A stretch of DNA of 64,000 nucleotides from Gonium pectorale (taxonomy: Eukaryota; Chlorophyta; Chlorophyceae; Chlamydomonadales; Volvocaceae). Positions 22,576 through 34,711 of this stretch are shown here, piece after piece. The stretch covers positions 1,240,410 through 1,304,409 of the forward strand of contig LSYV01000003.1 in assembly GCA_001584585.1 (NCBI GenBank), given 5' to 3'. Numbering within the stretch: the stretch's first letter is position 1; every line of letters begins with the position of its first letter. The position numbers and the translations under genes are program-made. Below the pieces are notes generated by a model. The model searched no databases. It worked only from the letters and a program-made list of their open reading frames with translations, and had not been told where the DNA came from.

Positions 22576-25500
22576 GGGACGGGGCAGCGACGAGGCTGTG
22601 ACAGTTGCTCACTGGAGAGGACATGGGAACTGGAGAAAGAGCACCCAGGGGATTCGCATGGCTGGAGGCTGGCGGGGCAGGTGGTCTGGGCCAGCGTGTT
22701 ATATCGGACATGGGGTGGGCGCTGCGGGTGGGTTCGTTGGGGTAGGGGTTGACGAGATGCTGCGAGGCTTTGCGGGCCGTGGGGCAGCGTGAGGATGCGC
22801 CTGACGCACCGGGTGCCTGACACCTTCTGATGCTTGTTGTTCACCTTTGCCTGGTGCCTAGGACGGTATGCTGCTTGCCAGGTATGACATATCGCAGGCG
22901 AGTGGCGAAGGTGTGAAGGGCATGTGGGCCATCATCCCGCCCAATGCATGGTTTGGAGGGACATTGGTGCAGGCAAGGGGTGGAGCCAGGACGGCTGCAT
23001 GGTAGTTGCTGCGGATGTACAACGGTAGGTGCTGTGCTATGCTGAGGGGGCGCGCAGGCACCGGCTAGAGGGCCAGGGCCGCGCGCATGGATGGCTCGGC
23101 ACCGCTGCGCTGCTGCGCGGACAAACGCTGCGATTCGTGTTTCTTGACACGAATCTGCGCACATGCTCGTTGCATGCTATCTTCAGGTCGTTACGGTACT
23201 CGGCGTGATCCGAAGGGCGTGATGCGCTGATGCCGACTTTCCGATGCACATGCGCGAGCCATTTATGGGTGGACCGGTAGGGAGTTGTGCTCACTGAGCT
23301 TCTGCCCTGGCGCTTGAAGCCTGCTACCGCTACCACTGGCTGGAGACTGTGTGGCAGTCCCTCATCTACATCCAGGTCCCACCCCACGTCTGCTGTGTTG
23401 TTGTCACGCATGAGAGTGAGACGACGATGGGCGGCGAGGACTGTGCACCATATGAGCCCAGCATGTGCTTTCAATGAAGGACTGGCTGCTTGCCCTGCAC
23501 GGGCGTGGGTGGGGGCTATGGGTGGGCGCGCTAGGCTGATTACTCTCAGGATGCCGGAAGTACGCTGTAAGTGAATGCCTGCGAGTCCTGGCGGCGGTGA
23601 GCGCTCCCTAGGCGGCACCTACGGCTGGAGAGGCGGCCCGTGCCGGTCTATGGGGAGCCTGTAATCTGTATCTTGTATCTGCCTCACAAGTTGTGATCGC
23701 ACAGTCGCCAGCAATTTCTCATAGTGCCACATGCTGCGCGCGGGTGCGTCGCAACGCGCTCCCGGGGGAGGGGGGGGCAGACTTCTCCGCAAAGCTGGTC
23801 CTGGAGGTCCGAGCTTGGACTACGGCCCCTGTCTGTGTTCTTAAGGGCGAGACTACTCTGGCGGAAGTACTCATCAAAGCTACTAAGTTTGCACGACCAT
23901 GCAGGCCCGTACGGCAGTTTGCGAACCCCGTAACAGCCTGAATGTTGATGACGTTGCTCCAATTCAAAAAGCATTTCATTGAAGCATTAAGGGCTCAGGA
24001 CATCACACACTGTATGTGTATAAGGCAGTATCGTACCGCCGTACGCCGTACGGATGAACCAGGCCTTCTTAATGAGGCTTGGCTCCCTCCTTCAGCTATC
24101 CCCAGCCTACGGAGCCAAATGCTAGTGGAGTCAGCGCACCGAGTGGAGCTAAGGAGCTGAAGCTTGTAAGCATCGTCGCGCACCAAGGTGAGCCCGGCGC
24201 GGCGGCGCGGGCGGCAGGTGCATGCAGCATGGGGCATCGGTGCATTTGCTGCAGCACTTTGTCCTTGCGAGTCCTCCTTATTGGCGACCTTAAGTTCCGA
24301 CAACAGTGCAACTTTCGGTTGACGTGCCTATCTTCATTAATCTGCGAACAGGTGGTTGTAGAAGCCTCAAGGCGCGCACTGCCGCGCACGAAGATCTCGG
24401 CCTTGCGCCGCCGGTAAGGCCGACTTGGCTTTTCAGGTTCTTGCTCTCAGCAGACCCTGGCTGCAGCGTCACCATAATGTGCTTACTGCTTGGCGAAGGA
24501 GCGTGATGGCCAGTGATGTAACATTCCATGCTAATTCTGAAGCTACGTGAAGAAGCTTAACTTCTAACCAAGATCTGCACTGAGGCCACATTCACATACG
24601 TTCCACGCTGTATGCACACATGGCCATGTCGTGCGCCTGCGTCCAGGACCTTGTCTGACACGCTGGCGCCGCCATGTGCTCTCGCGCCGTCCTGCTCTTG
24701 CGCAGGTGTGAAACGAGCTTGACAACGCCTCGTCGGCCTCAGGTGAGGAGATTAGGCCGTGCGGGGTGCTCACGCCAGGCAGCACACATCAAGCACATGC
24801 ACGTGCACGCGAAAGGAGGTGCAGTGATGACCTAATCCAGTTAATGCCAGTTCTGCTACTGACATTTATTGATGATAACGCTGGACGCATTGTCTGAGCA
24901 CCGGAAGCTTCACTTCGATTATCCCGCTGCACAACACAGTCATGTACTTTCATGCGTGTGGCTCGTGATGAGACTGATTCTCATTCATGCGTGTCAGCTG
25001 ATGGTGTCGGCGGGTGTTTAGCCCTCCGGTGCCGCTGATTTTAGCCTAATCTTCTCTCTGAAGCCACGCTTTCCACCTCTACGTCCTGCACTGACCGTGA
25101 TCGGGCAAGTCCCACCCTGGGTTTCACTTGCTGGGCCGGTGATGTGATAAAATATTTGCTACTCTTGAGCTTGCCCATGACGACACAAAATCACCAAGAT
25201 CGCTGAGGCCTTGCATGTTTGCCGCACTGTTGCATGTTGGTACCCCAGGCCATCTGTCCTGAACAGCTTTCGCCCTTGTCCTCTTTCTGCAATCCCCCGC
25301 AGGTAAGGACCGCAAGGTAACTGATGTTCACGTCAAGGTGTTGCAGTAAGCTGCCGTGGCTTACATGCCAGCGAGCATGTGCTTCACGTGCCGGTGGTAC
25401 TGATTGTTATGAAATCCGCGGTTGTGATGCGAGGTGCTATGTGCGAAGTGCTCGTTGGGTGTGCCCACTGGGTTCGTGGTTCTGCCCCTCGATGGCGATT

Positions 25501-25673
25501 GCTAGTCCGTTCTTGGACTATGCTTGCCTCGGTGGCCGTTGGCTTGTGGCCCTCGTGCCCCTTGCCTCGAGGCGATTTACTGGCCGATTGTCTTGGACGT
25601 GCCGTCACAGGCATGGACGAAGCGTCTTCTGTAATTTCTTCCTTCCACTTCCTTCGTTGATTCGCACCACGCG
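22576..25673. other. Long stretch with no supported gene
   Basis: About 3.1 kb, lower in GC than neighbours. The first kilobase is probably the uS13m 3' untranslated region (TGTAA at 23566 and 23660). One exon-like piece (24352-24412, VVVEASRRALPRTKISALRR, followed by GTAAGG) has good splice signals but no partners were found. Confidence 0.4.
23566..23570 (+). terminator. Candidate polyadenylation signal, uS13m gene
   Basis: TGTAA about 990 bases after the stop; a second copy is at 23660-23664. Confidence 0.3.
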
Positions 25674-27335
25674 ATGCCTAGGCTCTCAGATTACTTGCGA
25701 CCTTCACAGCCGGTACGTGACTGCGTCCTGCTGGCTCTTGGGTGCATTTGCTTGACGGCGTAGCGTGTACAGGCACAGGAAGGGAAGGCACAGCCTGCAC
25801 CCGGCTTGGCAGGCTTGGGCGATGTGGCCCAGACGAGTCAATCTCCCGGAAGCACCTCAGCACTGAGCCAGCTGCACAATCGCTACTTCGAGCAGTACCA
25901 GCGTAGGTGCGCTTCGCAAGCCTAAGGCCGGAGCTACTGGCATAGGCTCTGCATGGACGGGACGGCCTGGACGGGCTGCGGTAAAACCTCGTGCGCACTC
26001 ACAGGATTCGGAGCTATGGGCGCCGTGCCTACCGACACCCGGACGGCTCGCTGCGGCCTGACCCGCCGGCTGCGGATGCGTGCGCGCAGGTCCGTTGTTT
26101 TTTGTCTAATCTGAGCCGGCTGTGGTTCCCATGCACCGGCTGCTAGGACAATCACCACGCCGCCACAGCTTGGATACTTAGCCGCTGGTTGATGTAAGGA
26201 TAAATCATCTCCTGTGAAAAAGGAAATGGTAACAGCTATGCTTGTGTACTTACGGGGAATCCATGGTGGACGCCAAGCGGTCTGGGCTCCCCCAGTCCAT
26301 CGTCAACATGGCTTTGCCAAGGCACACTGTACAGTGTATGCCCATGTGCCTCATCACTGATAACTTTTCAGGTGTGGCTCCCCATTTTGCGGTTCTTTTT
26401 TTTTCAGGCCCATCGCGTTCACTGGCGGGAGCTCGTGGCCCACTGCCGTACTCACGGAGGCGACAGAGAGTACGAGATGCACGGTGCGCTGAATGCGAGC
26501 TGGGGCCCCATATCTCCATGTGTCCTGACTGGCTCACGCTTTCCGTTCCGGAACCGCTGGGGCACAAGCACTTGCGCACCGACTTCGTGACCGCAGGCTT
26601 TTCGCTGCGGTACGGCATTGGCGTATCCCAGGAGGCCCACCGCCGGTTATGCGAGGCCCTCGGTGAGATGGGCAGGAAGAGGCATACACACCATTCCAGT
26701 ACTCGCAGCAAACAGGATTATCGAGGCAGTACCGTTATTTGTGTGGTGCAGTACTAGATCATATAGAGCCCAACCAACCTGTCTTTGCGCACGTGCCTCC
26801 TACTAGCTCCTTCTGACATGCCGCAGACCTTCGGGAGGAGCTCCAGCCGCCTCGGGAGGTGGGCGACTACGAGTAAGTGTTCGGCTGCCTGCAACCGCAC
26901 AGGGGGCATGCCGGCGGACGCGGGCGGATGCCATGGGGGGAAGGGGGCATAGCGAGGCTGGGCGATGTTCTCTGGACTGTGTTTGGCACCCAGCCACCCG
27001 TTCTGACGCCCTTGCCGGCGGCGCCGGGTGGCATTGGAAGAGGCAGGCATAGCCCACCATCACACGGTTTGCAAGGTAAGGCGCTGCTGTTGTCGCGTGG
27101 GGTTCCCCGTCGCTGGCACCTAGGGAATAGTCGCCTTGCTCAAGCTTTCAACCCATGTGCGTCATAACTGGTTCTTCTGATGCCGTACTGTTGCAGGGGT
27201 GACCCTTTGGAGGACCCGAACCACCCCTTCAACGGCGACTGGAAGCAGCTGGCGGATGAGGGTGAGGATGGCGAATGCCAAAGCACAAATGCAATAGGAG
27301 GGAATGCCCTTCGCTATTGCAGTAAGTTTCCGTAG
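25674..27335 (+). CDS. Unrecognised protein; middle exon has a reading-frame problem
   Basis: Likely exons: 25674-25712 (MPRLSDYLRPSQP), 25773-25906, 26005-26089, about 26408-26665, 26825-26872 and 27197-27335 with a TAG stop. The first three join in phase, giving a region rich in Arg and aromatic residues (YFEQYQR, SYGRRAYRHPDG). In the fourth, the first half reads well in one frame (HWRELVAHCRTHGGD) and the second half in another (CELGPHISMCPDWL, then GHKHLRTDFVTAGF); the shift falls near 26485-26500. Either one base is missing from the assembly or a different acceptor (26466, GACAG) is used and the first half is intron. The last exons (REELQPPREVGDYE, DPNHPFNGDWKQL) fit the second frame. 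No family is recognised. The reading of 27197-27335 through a possible GTGAGG donor to the stop is also uncertain. Confidence 0.5.
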
Positions 27336-28629
27336 CTCCATGCTTACTTGACAAAGCCTTTTGTGCCTTCCAAACGTAGTGTTCGCCGCTGCACCGCACC
27401 AGCGGAAGCCTGGGACCCTGTACGTGGCGTGACTGGGCGACCACCGACTGCACAGCCCCGACAAAGTGAACTGCTGCGAATGGGCACGGGAAGAGGGCAT
27501 CTTTGGGACGGAGGCGGGGATAGCTCTGAGACGGAAGCGGGGAGGGCAAGAGTGACGGGTTGCGGGTCCCGCTGAGTTGCGGGTTGTGGCTGATAACAGT
27601 CACTGACCGGCTGTGTGTCTACGACTTCCCTAACTTGACGGTTCGTAACCGTCCTGTAGCAGTCACTCAAGTTCTTTGCTACATCATGGCCTCTGGGTCT
27701 GGGCTGCCCATTCAGAACGCTGGGCGCATGGTCGTCCCAACGTGCAAGTGCACCACAAGCGCACCGCGAGTGTGCGTTGTGGCCAGTACATGATTTCGAG
27801 CCCAGTTTGCATAATCCTCATCTTGGACAGTCGAACGGCCGTGTAACCTGTTGCTTCGTCCCGTCCGGTCCCCTTGCCAGTTACGTCACCCGTGCAGTCG
27901 TAGCCCGCACGTGGGTGCGTGTGGCACATGACGTGGCACTGGGCATCCAACCATGTATAGTGAAGCCGTGGAGGCGCTTTTCTTAACCCAGGCCACAGAT
28001 CAATCTGCAAGCACGATTAGCACAGCGTCACGCTCGAAGGTCCAGAGTGAAACCCGCAGTCACGCAAGAGCCTTCGGTTTGCTGGGCAATGGTAGAAGTG
28101 GTAACAGAGAACGCCGGAACCTCCTTGGTGTTTAGCAAAGCCGAAGTCTGGCTTAGAGGCTATGTCGCCAGAAGCCTGTCCAGCTTCTTAAGTCTGTGTC
28201 CGTGTCTATGTCCCGCGCATGCGCCGTCACGGCAAAATGATTGTGCAATTGGTCGGGGTTGAGCAAAAGAACACGGGTATAGACTGCACTAGAGGCCAGG
28301 TGCCGCGGGGCTCGCGGGGTCGGTGGCTGGTTAGGATCGGGAGTTCGGGACGCTGTTGGGTAGGGGTTATGCGCCGGGGAACGGGGATAGGGATTAGCCG
28401 GTTAGGTTCGGGAAGGGTGTAGCTTTTTGGTTAGGGTTCTGTGTCCAGTGTGCACATTGGCACTTTGGCAGGCTGTTTGTTTCCTGTCCGTGCGGTCGTT
28501 GGCAAGGTCGTTGCCCCGCCGGCGCTGCCGTAGCCGGCCGGACGGCACTGGCCCAACCTTTCCTTGGCAGATTGCACTAGTATTACCGCGTTTCAATTCA
28601 ACGCAAGTAGTAACTCGGTCGAAGTTCGT
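27336..28629 (+). other. 3' region of the unrecognised gene and promoter of the ADP-ribosylglycohydrolase gene
   Basis: TGTAA at 27842 probably ends the upstream transcript. From 28310 to 28440 the sequence is G-rich with repeated GGTTAGG/GGGTAGG-like words. No coding exon was identified. Confidence 0.45.
27842..27846 (+). terminator. Candidate polyadenylation signal, unrecognised gene
   Basis: TGTAA about 510 bases after the proposed TAG stop. Confidence 0.3.
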
Positions 28630-31314
28630 ATGGCACAGTCGTCCTCCGATGCGGCGTTCGGCTCGCTCCTCGGAGCGTTCGTCGGGGATGCTACTGGAGC
28701 TGTCTTGGAGTTTGACGATAGACATGTGTGCCCAGAAACGGTATGACATGTTGGCGGCGCCTCAGCTTCTCGGCCTGCCCCACGTTACAGCCTGCGGCCT
28801 CACCCCACCTTCCGCAAACACACAGGTCGAGCGGGCTTTGACCATGCCAGGAGGAGGTGTATGGGGTGTTGGGCCAGGCCAGGTCAGTGAGCCCCAGGGT
28901 TCGTGTCATATTGAGCTCCAGGTCATAGAGAGGAATACCGTCGATATGCTGCCATCGGCCCCAATAGGACACGGTCACCTCCCACGTAACCATTCATTCA
29001 TATCTGGGCTCTCTGCATCTAGGGTATTCATTCTATCTATCAAAATCACGGACTACAACGAAATGGCCCGGGCATACCCCCGCATGCTTCCAGATTACGG
29101 ATGACAGCGAACTGGCTCTCGCGCTGGCGGCGGGCCTGGCGGACCATGACCCTGCGGCGGGGTTCCCGGCAGAGGCCGTGGCTCAGCGGTACGGGGCTTG
29201 GCTTGAAAGCCATCCCTTCGACATCGGTGAGCGGAGATCGCTTTGATGGCGGTTGGTCCTCGTGGCGTCCTGCGTGTTGCCATCGTGCCTGAGCCTGTGC
29301 CTGAGCCCCAGCCGGGACGCCGGAGCGAAGCCGTGGTCTCGCCCTATACTGTCTGCATGTCGTAGATTAGGGTCACAGGTTCTTTTCGCATCCCGTCAGG
29401 CAGCGGCCTGGCATTCGGCAACGCGGCTTTTCGACCCTTACCCACCCAGCCCGCCGCACAACCGCTGCGATTGTCCAGTCAGCGACCCGTCCCTTCGCCA
29501 TGCGCTGACCCGGGCGCTGCGCTTGCCCGCCCCCAGGCAACACCTGCCGCACGGCCTTCTCCGCCGCCATGCACTACGACCCCAAGTCCGGGCCGCTTGA
29601 CAAGCTGATGCAGAGGCAGGCGCAGGTGCGCGCGGGCAAGCTGCACCCCCGCAGCGTTTGCTGCATGGGCTTGAGCCCGTCCGGGAACCGGGGACCAGTT
29701 ATGCATGTACGTGGCCACTTCCTTTCGGTTGGGGAATTCGGGTGATGACAACACAAGCGCCTAGCACAACACTGGCGCTCACTGCCCACGTCTCTGCTTA
29801 AGACCGCCCGACCACAAAGCGTACCCGCAAAACCCCTCCCTCCCCTTTCCTGTCTGCGCCAGTGCTTCCGAACCGAGTGTCGTGCCCTTCCCTACACCCA
29901 ACATGCCCACCGCAGTTCAGCAAGGACTCTCAGGCCAACGGGGCTCTTATGCGTATTACGCCCCTGGCGGTGTGGGGCTGCCGCCTGAGTGACGAGGCGC
30001 TCGCCGCCGCGGGTGGGTGCCTCAGGAACCTCTGCAGGCGGCATGACATTCGCACATGAGCAGACCCGACGGCCCACGTCTGGTGCACATTTGTAGCAAA
30101 ACATTACGGCAGCGCGCGGCATTGGCGCTGAATCCCTGTTCGGCATCTGACACTGAGCAAAGCGCAAGACTGAAGGGACCCCATTACACCGCCCCCTGTG
30201 CCGCCGCAGCCATGGCGGACGCCAAGCTGTCGCACCCTCACGAGGTGACGCAGCACGCCAACGCGGTTTACTGCATCGCCATAAAGCACCTCATAGCGCG
30301 CCCGGGCGATGCCGAGGGCGCGGTGGAGGCGGCGCACGCGTGGGCGGGGGCGCACGCGTGCGCCGAGGTGCGCGACTGGTTGAAGGAGGCGCTCGGCGAC
30401 GCGCAGGGCCCCGCCGCGAACCGTATGATCGGCTTTGTGCGCTACGGCTTCTTCTACGCATTCCGCCACCTCAGGTCGGCGCGCTGGGATGCTGCGCCTG
30501 CCTGCTGTCTCGNNNNNNNNNNNNNNNNNNNNTCGGCGCGACGNGCGCGNGGCGCGCGAGTGTGAGGAGACGCGCGTCGCGGCNCGCGCGGCCCGCCGAC
30601 GACGTNGATCGTCTTTGTGCGCTACGGGCTTTCTTCTACGCATTCCGCCACCTCAGGTCGGCGCGCTGGGATGCTGCGCCTGCCTGCTGTCTGACCGGCC
30701 TGCCTGTCCGCCTGCAAGCTGTGGGCGGGCCTGCGATGCGGCATCCCGCCCGTATGCGCCGGAGGGGCCGTGGACGCAGTTCGCCGCCATGCAGTGCCTG
30801 CCCGCGTCGTCAGACGTTCGACGGTCAGCGCCTTGGTTCACCGTCCTTGGGGCTTGGAGGGGGGGCAGCGCTCGTGCCGTGTGTGCGTATATGTGTTTCT
30901 TCTACTCCCGCGAGCCTGGACGTCCCGTGCGATGCCCCGCCGTGCAGCCACCGGACGCCCTACCGCGAGGCCATCCGCGATACGCTGCTGCTCAAGGGAG
31001 ACACCGACACCAACGCGGCCATCGTTGGCGGCCTGGTGGGGGCGCTGCACGGCGCATCGGGCGTCCCCGCCCACATGGCGGCCGCCGTCTTGGGCCGGCT
31101 GGGGCAGCCGGGCACCCGCGGGCCCAAGCGCCCTGACTGGCTGCAGCCGGGGCACCTGCCCGAGCTGTTCGCCAAGCTGTACGGCAAGGCGACGGGGGAG
31201 GAGATCGACACGCAGGCGCTGCCGGGTGTGGCGGAGGCGGCGCGCGCGGCCGCAGCCTGGAAGGCGGAAGAGGCAGCCAAGGCGGCGCAAGCTGCGAAGG
31301 CGGAAACGGCGTAG
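28630..31314 (+). CDS. ADP-ribosylglycohydrolase (DraG/ARH family)
   Basis: Exons 28630-28740, 28826-28882, 29094-29226, 29537-29625, 29916-30012, 30210-30474 and 30948-31314 join in phase to 1,119 nt, 372 residues. Family motifs appear in order: SLLGAFVGDATGAVLEF at the N-terminus; TDDSELALALA, the first di-metal site; ANGALMRITPLAVW; and GDTDTNAAIVGGLVGALHG, the second metal site. The enzyme is expected to remove ADP-ribose from proteins or small molecules using two Mg(II) ions. A Lys/Ala-rich tail (AAKAAQAAKAE) follows the domain. No targeting signal is obvious, so cytosol or nucleus is likely. The sixth intron holds a 20-N gap and a second copy of the end of exon 6; the coding sequence is complete without it. 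Third-position Ser (TDDS, usually TDDT) is a minor change. Confidence 0.92.
30427..30692. repeat. Duplicated sequence around a 20-N gap (assembly artefact likely)
   Basis: About 85 bases (30427-30511: end of exon 6 and start of the intron) recur at 30607-30692. Between them lie the N gap (30513-30532) and single Ns at 30544, 30550, 30584 and 30606. Copy 2 has one-base insertions that break the frame. Confidence 0.85.
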
Positions 31315-31414
31315 GGAAGTCATTGGATGTATTCAGTGCAGTGGCTTCGTGAATTGATTTTGGAGGCTGGGCGACTGGGCGTCCTCGTAGTCACAGTGAG
31401 TGGCTGAGTGCAAA

Positions 31415-31419
31415 TGTAA
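31415..31419 (+). terminator. Candidate polyadenylation signal, ADP-ribosylglycohydrolase gene
   Basis: TGTAA 100 bases past the TAG stop. Confidence 0.5.
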
Positions 31420-32277
31420 GGCGTATGGAACAAGTAAGCTGAGTGTCACTATTGGTGTGGCCTTATTCCAGTAACCATCAAATGCAGAGCGGCTTGCCTG
31501 CTGCAACACGGTTGCTGAGCCGAAGCGGTGTAGTCCCCCTCTCGTTGTCAGGGTCTGTGCATACGCGTGGCACCTGGACCAAATGATTGGCTTCGGGGTC
31601 CCAAGAAGATGGTACACGAGATACCCATGCGCGCATAAAATGGTGATGTGTATGGCTACGCGGATAGCGATTCATCCAACGGTATAGTACAAACAATATG
31701 TAGGGATAATAACCATGCTATGCAAGCAGGCTCTTTGGCGTAATTGGCTCTGGCGCAAGCCGTTTTGGTTACTAAGGTTTGTACGGTGTCATGGCTTGCT
31801 TGGTGGCGGCGCTGTTTGGTCTTAAGGCGACCCGCTTTGCAATCTAGTCCTATTTTGGATTGGGCCGTGAGCCAAAGCGACAACCAGCAGTTTTCAGAAG
31901 CAGACATATCCCCTTACTCCCCTTCATTATTCCACGTTTGAAGCTGACCGGGATGGGATGCAAATGTACATGGACATTTGTCCTCCTTGGCTTTGTTCTC
32001 TCCCGCCGTCCCGGCATTGTGTGTGGAGGTACGACTTGTTGGCATGGTCGGTTTGTGACAGCGACATCCGTGGCCTAAGACTGTACGACCCGTACGGATT
32101 GAGGCTATGCGTAGATGACGGGCGCCTCCCTGGCCTTGCAAAACATGGCTCTGCAGATCAATCTGGCAGGGCGCACACCTAGCCAGACATTCGCCGGTGC
32201 ACTCCAAACCATATGAAGTCAGTTAAGCAAGTGAGGCCCGCACAGCCTGCCCGTATACAGAAAAATACCGATACAGG

Positions 32278-32311
32278 TTACAGGCTCCCCAGAGAGGGGT
32301 TGCAGGCCTAC
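32278..32311. repeat. Dispersed 34-bp repeat, copy 2
   Basis: Same orientation as copy 1, with a few base differences; in the intergenic region after the fibrillin gene. Confidence 0.75.
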
Positions 32312-32953
32312 GCTGCGGCTTCTCCACGTTTGACCAATACATTGCAAGGGTGTTGCCTGCTCCCGCGCGACAGCCCATGCCGATCCAGCGTAAGAGTCCA
32401 ACGCAGCATGACCCCATCGGTCCGGCAAAACGCGTACATGGCACTCGCCCTGTGGGCAATGATTGCTGGCCCATCGAGGTCCCCAAGCCTGTCAGCAAAT
32501 CCAGCTCCTGGCCTGCGGGAACCAGAGACCTGCGGGCCATCCAACTGCCACGAGGTACACGCACTGGGCCGCTATGGAAAGCAAAATAACGAAATCAGGA
32601 GCTACGACTGCGAGCATTCCGGCGTGCAACGCATGAGCGTCTTCGATCCGCCGGGCACCTGCCCTGCCAGGCGCATACCGCTCAGCGTACGCTCTCCGTG
32701 AGCACTCCACCGCACGTGAGCTCATGTGTACAAGCCCCGGCACCAGGGCGCGCGGATACCCGTCGAGGGCTGCGAGTGCCCGAGCACCCCGTGGCGTGTG
32801 TGGCACCAGCCCCGTCCGGGTAGACCCGGCGACCTCAACCAAGCGATAACCGGCATGCCCAAGGATATCGTATCCCGGTCGCATAATTGCTACTGCTATC
32901 GCTGTACGTATAATACATACGCGTACAGGAGACTAACTTTCCACGTGTGCCAC

Positions 32954-34711
32954 TCATGCCACCTTATGCACGGCGATGGGGCTGTCCAACGGCGTGAATT
33001 TAAAGACCGCTAGGTCGCTGTCCAGGTACAGCACCGGGAAGACGGCCAGCTGGGGGAAGAAAGCCGCGCGGCTGTAGCGGATGGAAAGGGAAGGGTGGAC
33101 GAGCAGGCGGTTGATTTCGCAGCAGGCGGCGGGAGCCCTCGGCCCATGCGAGCAGCGATAGGACGGGAGGGCAATCATGGCGGCCAGTGGCGTGAGTACC
33201 TCCGCCACAGGGTGGGCAATAAGGCATTCCCAGAGCGTGTCAGCCAACAACCGGGGGGCGAGCATGCCGTGCGAGTTAAGGCAATCCCCATTCCCTTTCT
33301 GAGAGCTGACGGTACCAACACGGACACGTCAGTTTCTCGGCAGTCGTATGCATCTGTCCGGGATGACGCTCCCCCCACTCACCCCATGGCGCCGATGATG
33401 CCGTCCACTGTCAGCAAGGACGCCGACGATGCATCTGCAGTTGCCGAGGACACGGGCACCTTCGACTGGCAACCAGGCCGCGAGATGGCGCAGCTCTGCT
33501 TCCGACGTCGCATCGGCTGCACGCAGGTCCTCCTGTGCCCAGCTCCGCTGGCACCTACCCACGTCTCATAAGTCATACCCAAACGCCCGGCTTCACGCCC
33601 CGGTGACCGAATCCAGGGTTGGGCACAACCCACCTGGCCCCAGGTCGTCGCGCAGGCCGTCCGCCCCAATATCCACCCAGAAGCGGTCAAACGTAATCTC
33701 GACTGCATCGTCGTACTTGCGCGCCATTGTGCCTGCGGGCACAGCGCGGCACGGGCCGGTGAAGCCCACAGGGCACCCGAGCGAGGCCCCGTGCGCAGCC
33801 GTGCATGCTCGCATCCGCACGGCGTGACGATAAGCCCAGCCCAGCCTTGGCCTGTGCGCCCTCCCACCTCCGGCGCTGAGCCAGCCCTCGCCAAGCAGCG
33901 AGTTGCTGAACTTGACGTTCGACACGATGGTGCTGCCGGTCAGGCGGTACTGGATCGGCGAAAACTTGGTGCCCAAGGCCGACGACATCCGCGATATGTG
34001 GGGCGCGTAGAACACCTGGAGGGTCGCAGAACGGAGAAGGGGACGCAGTCTCTGGAACTACATCACCGTTCGGTGCCTTCATCAGTCGTACACGCCTGAC
34101 AGCTGCGACGCCGAGGGCGCACGGGTTATAAGCGGGAAAAGGCTTAGCAGCGGATGACACAGTGACGCTCCTGCGACATCCGCGGCTAAGACTTTTCCCG
34201 GCTTACACGGGCGACCGTGTCGAGTTGCTCGGACCTGGCGGCAAGGAGTTCGAGAGCCGGGCAGGGGCTGGAGGCACAACGGTGCGGGTAACGCGATAAA
34301 CCTGTGCAGGGCCCTAGGGTCGGAGGCCGTAGCTAGCTACTAACCTGCCACGTTCCCTGCCCAAGCGCAACGGACTGGTTGCCGGGCTGCGGCGTGGAGT
34401 TTTCTGCGAGGAGCTGCTTCACCGCTGGGCCAAACACATCGCCGCTGTAGGTGCCCATGCCTTCCCCAAGAAGTTGTAGGACCTCGGGGGAGGGAGATGG
34501 GGATAATACAGTAGGGCACCAGGCTTGACTGCTCAGGTTCAGGGCAGACCACGGACTCTGTTGGAACGTCAGACAAACCTACCTGACTGCGCCCGGTCAC
34601 ACGCGAGGGGCTGTAGGTATAGCTGGGGTCCTGAGAGCTGCTTACACCCGTAGCGTTACCGTTAGAGGCAGCGGGGTGCTGGGAAGGTGGCCGCGCGTGC
34701 GTGTGGCTCAT
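32954..34711 (-). CDS. PAP/fibrillin (plastid lipid-associated) domain protein
   Basis: Six exons, 34583-34711, 34345-34482, 33868-34015, 33634-33732, 33383-33434 and 32954-33071, join in phase to 684 nt, 227 residues. The domain begins with a helix and the LAENSTPQPG stretch, then GTWQVFYAPHI, FSPIQYRL, TIVSNVKF, VEITFDRFWVDIGAD, a short linker, and AFFPQLAVFPVLYLDSDLAVF. This order of strands is that of the PAP/fibrillin fold, in which a small beta-barrel binds lipids or hydrophobic molecules; members coat plastoglobules or sit in thylakoids and stroma. The N-terminal exon (MSHTHARPPSQHP and a Ser/Asn/Gln-rich run) does not look like a transit peptide, so an upstream exon may be missing or the protein may not be plastidic. 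The 52-nt exon 5 was fixed by phase and its CTGCAG acceptor. Confidence 0.82.

Larger units (their letters stand above)
31315..32953. other. Convergent 3' regions, ADP-ribosylglycohydrolase and fibrillin genes
   Basis: 1.6 kb without a supported gene. TGTAA on plus at 31415 lies 100 bases after the hydrolase stop. A 34-bp sequence at 32278 also occurs at 10146. Confidence 0.5.

Noticed and set aside
24352..24412. Exon-like piece with good splice signals (VVVEASRRALPRTK)
   Set aside because: No adjoining exon in phase was found; it could be chance.
30735..30840. Possible ADP-ribosylglycohydrolase exon (PWTQFAAMQ)
   Set aside because: Exon 6 joins directly to 30948 in phase with the conserved order of motifs; an extra exon would break it.
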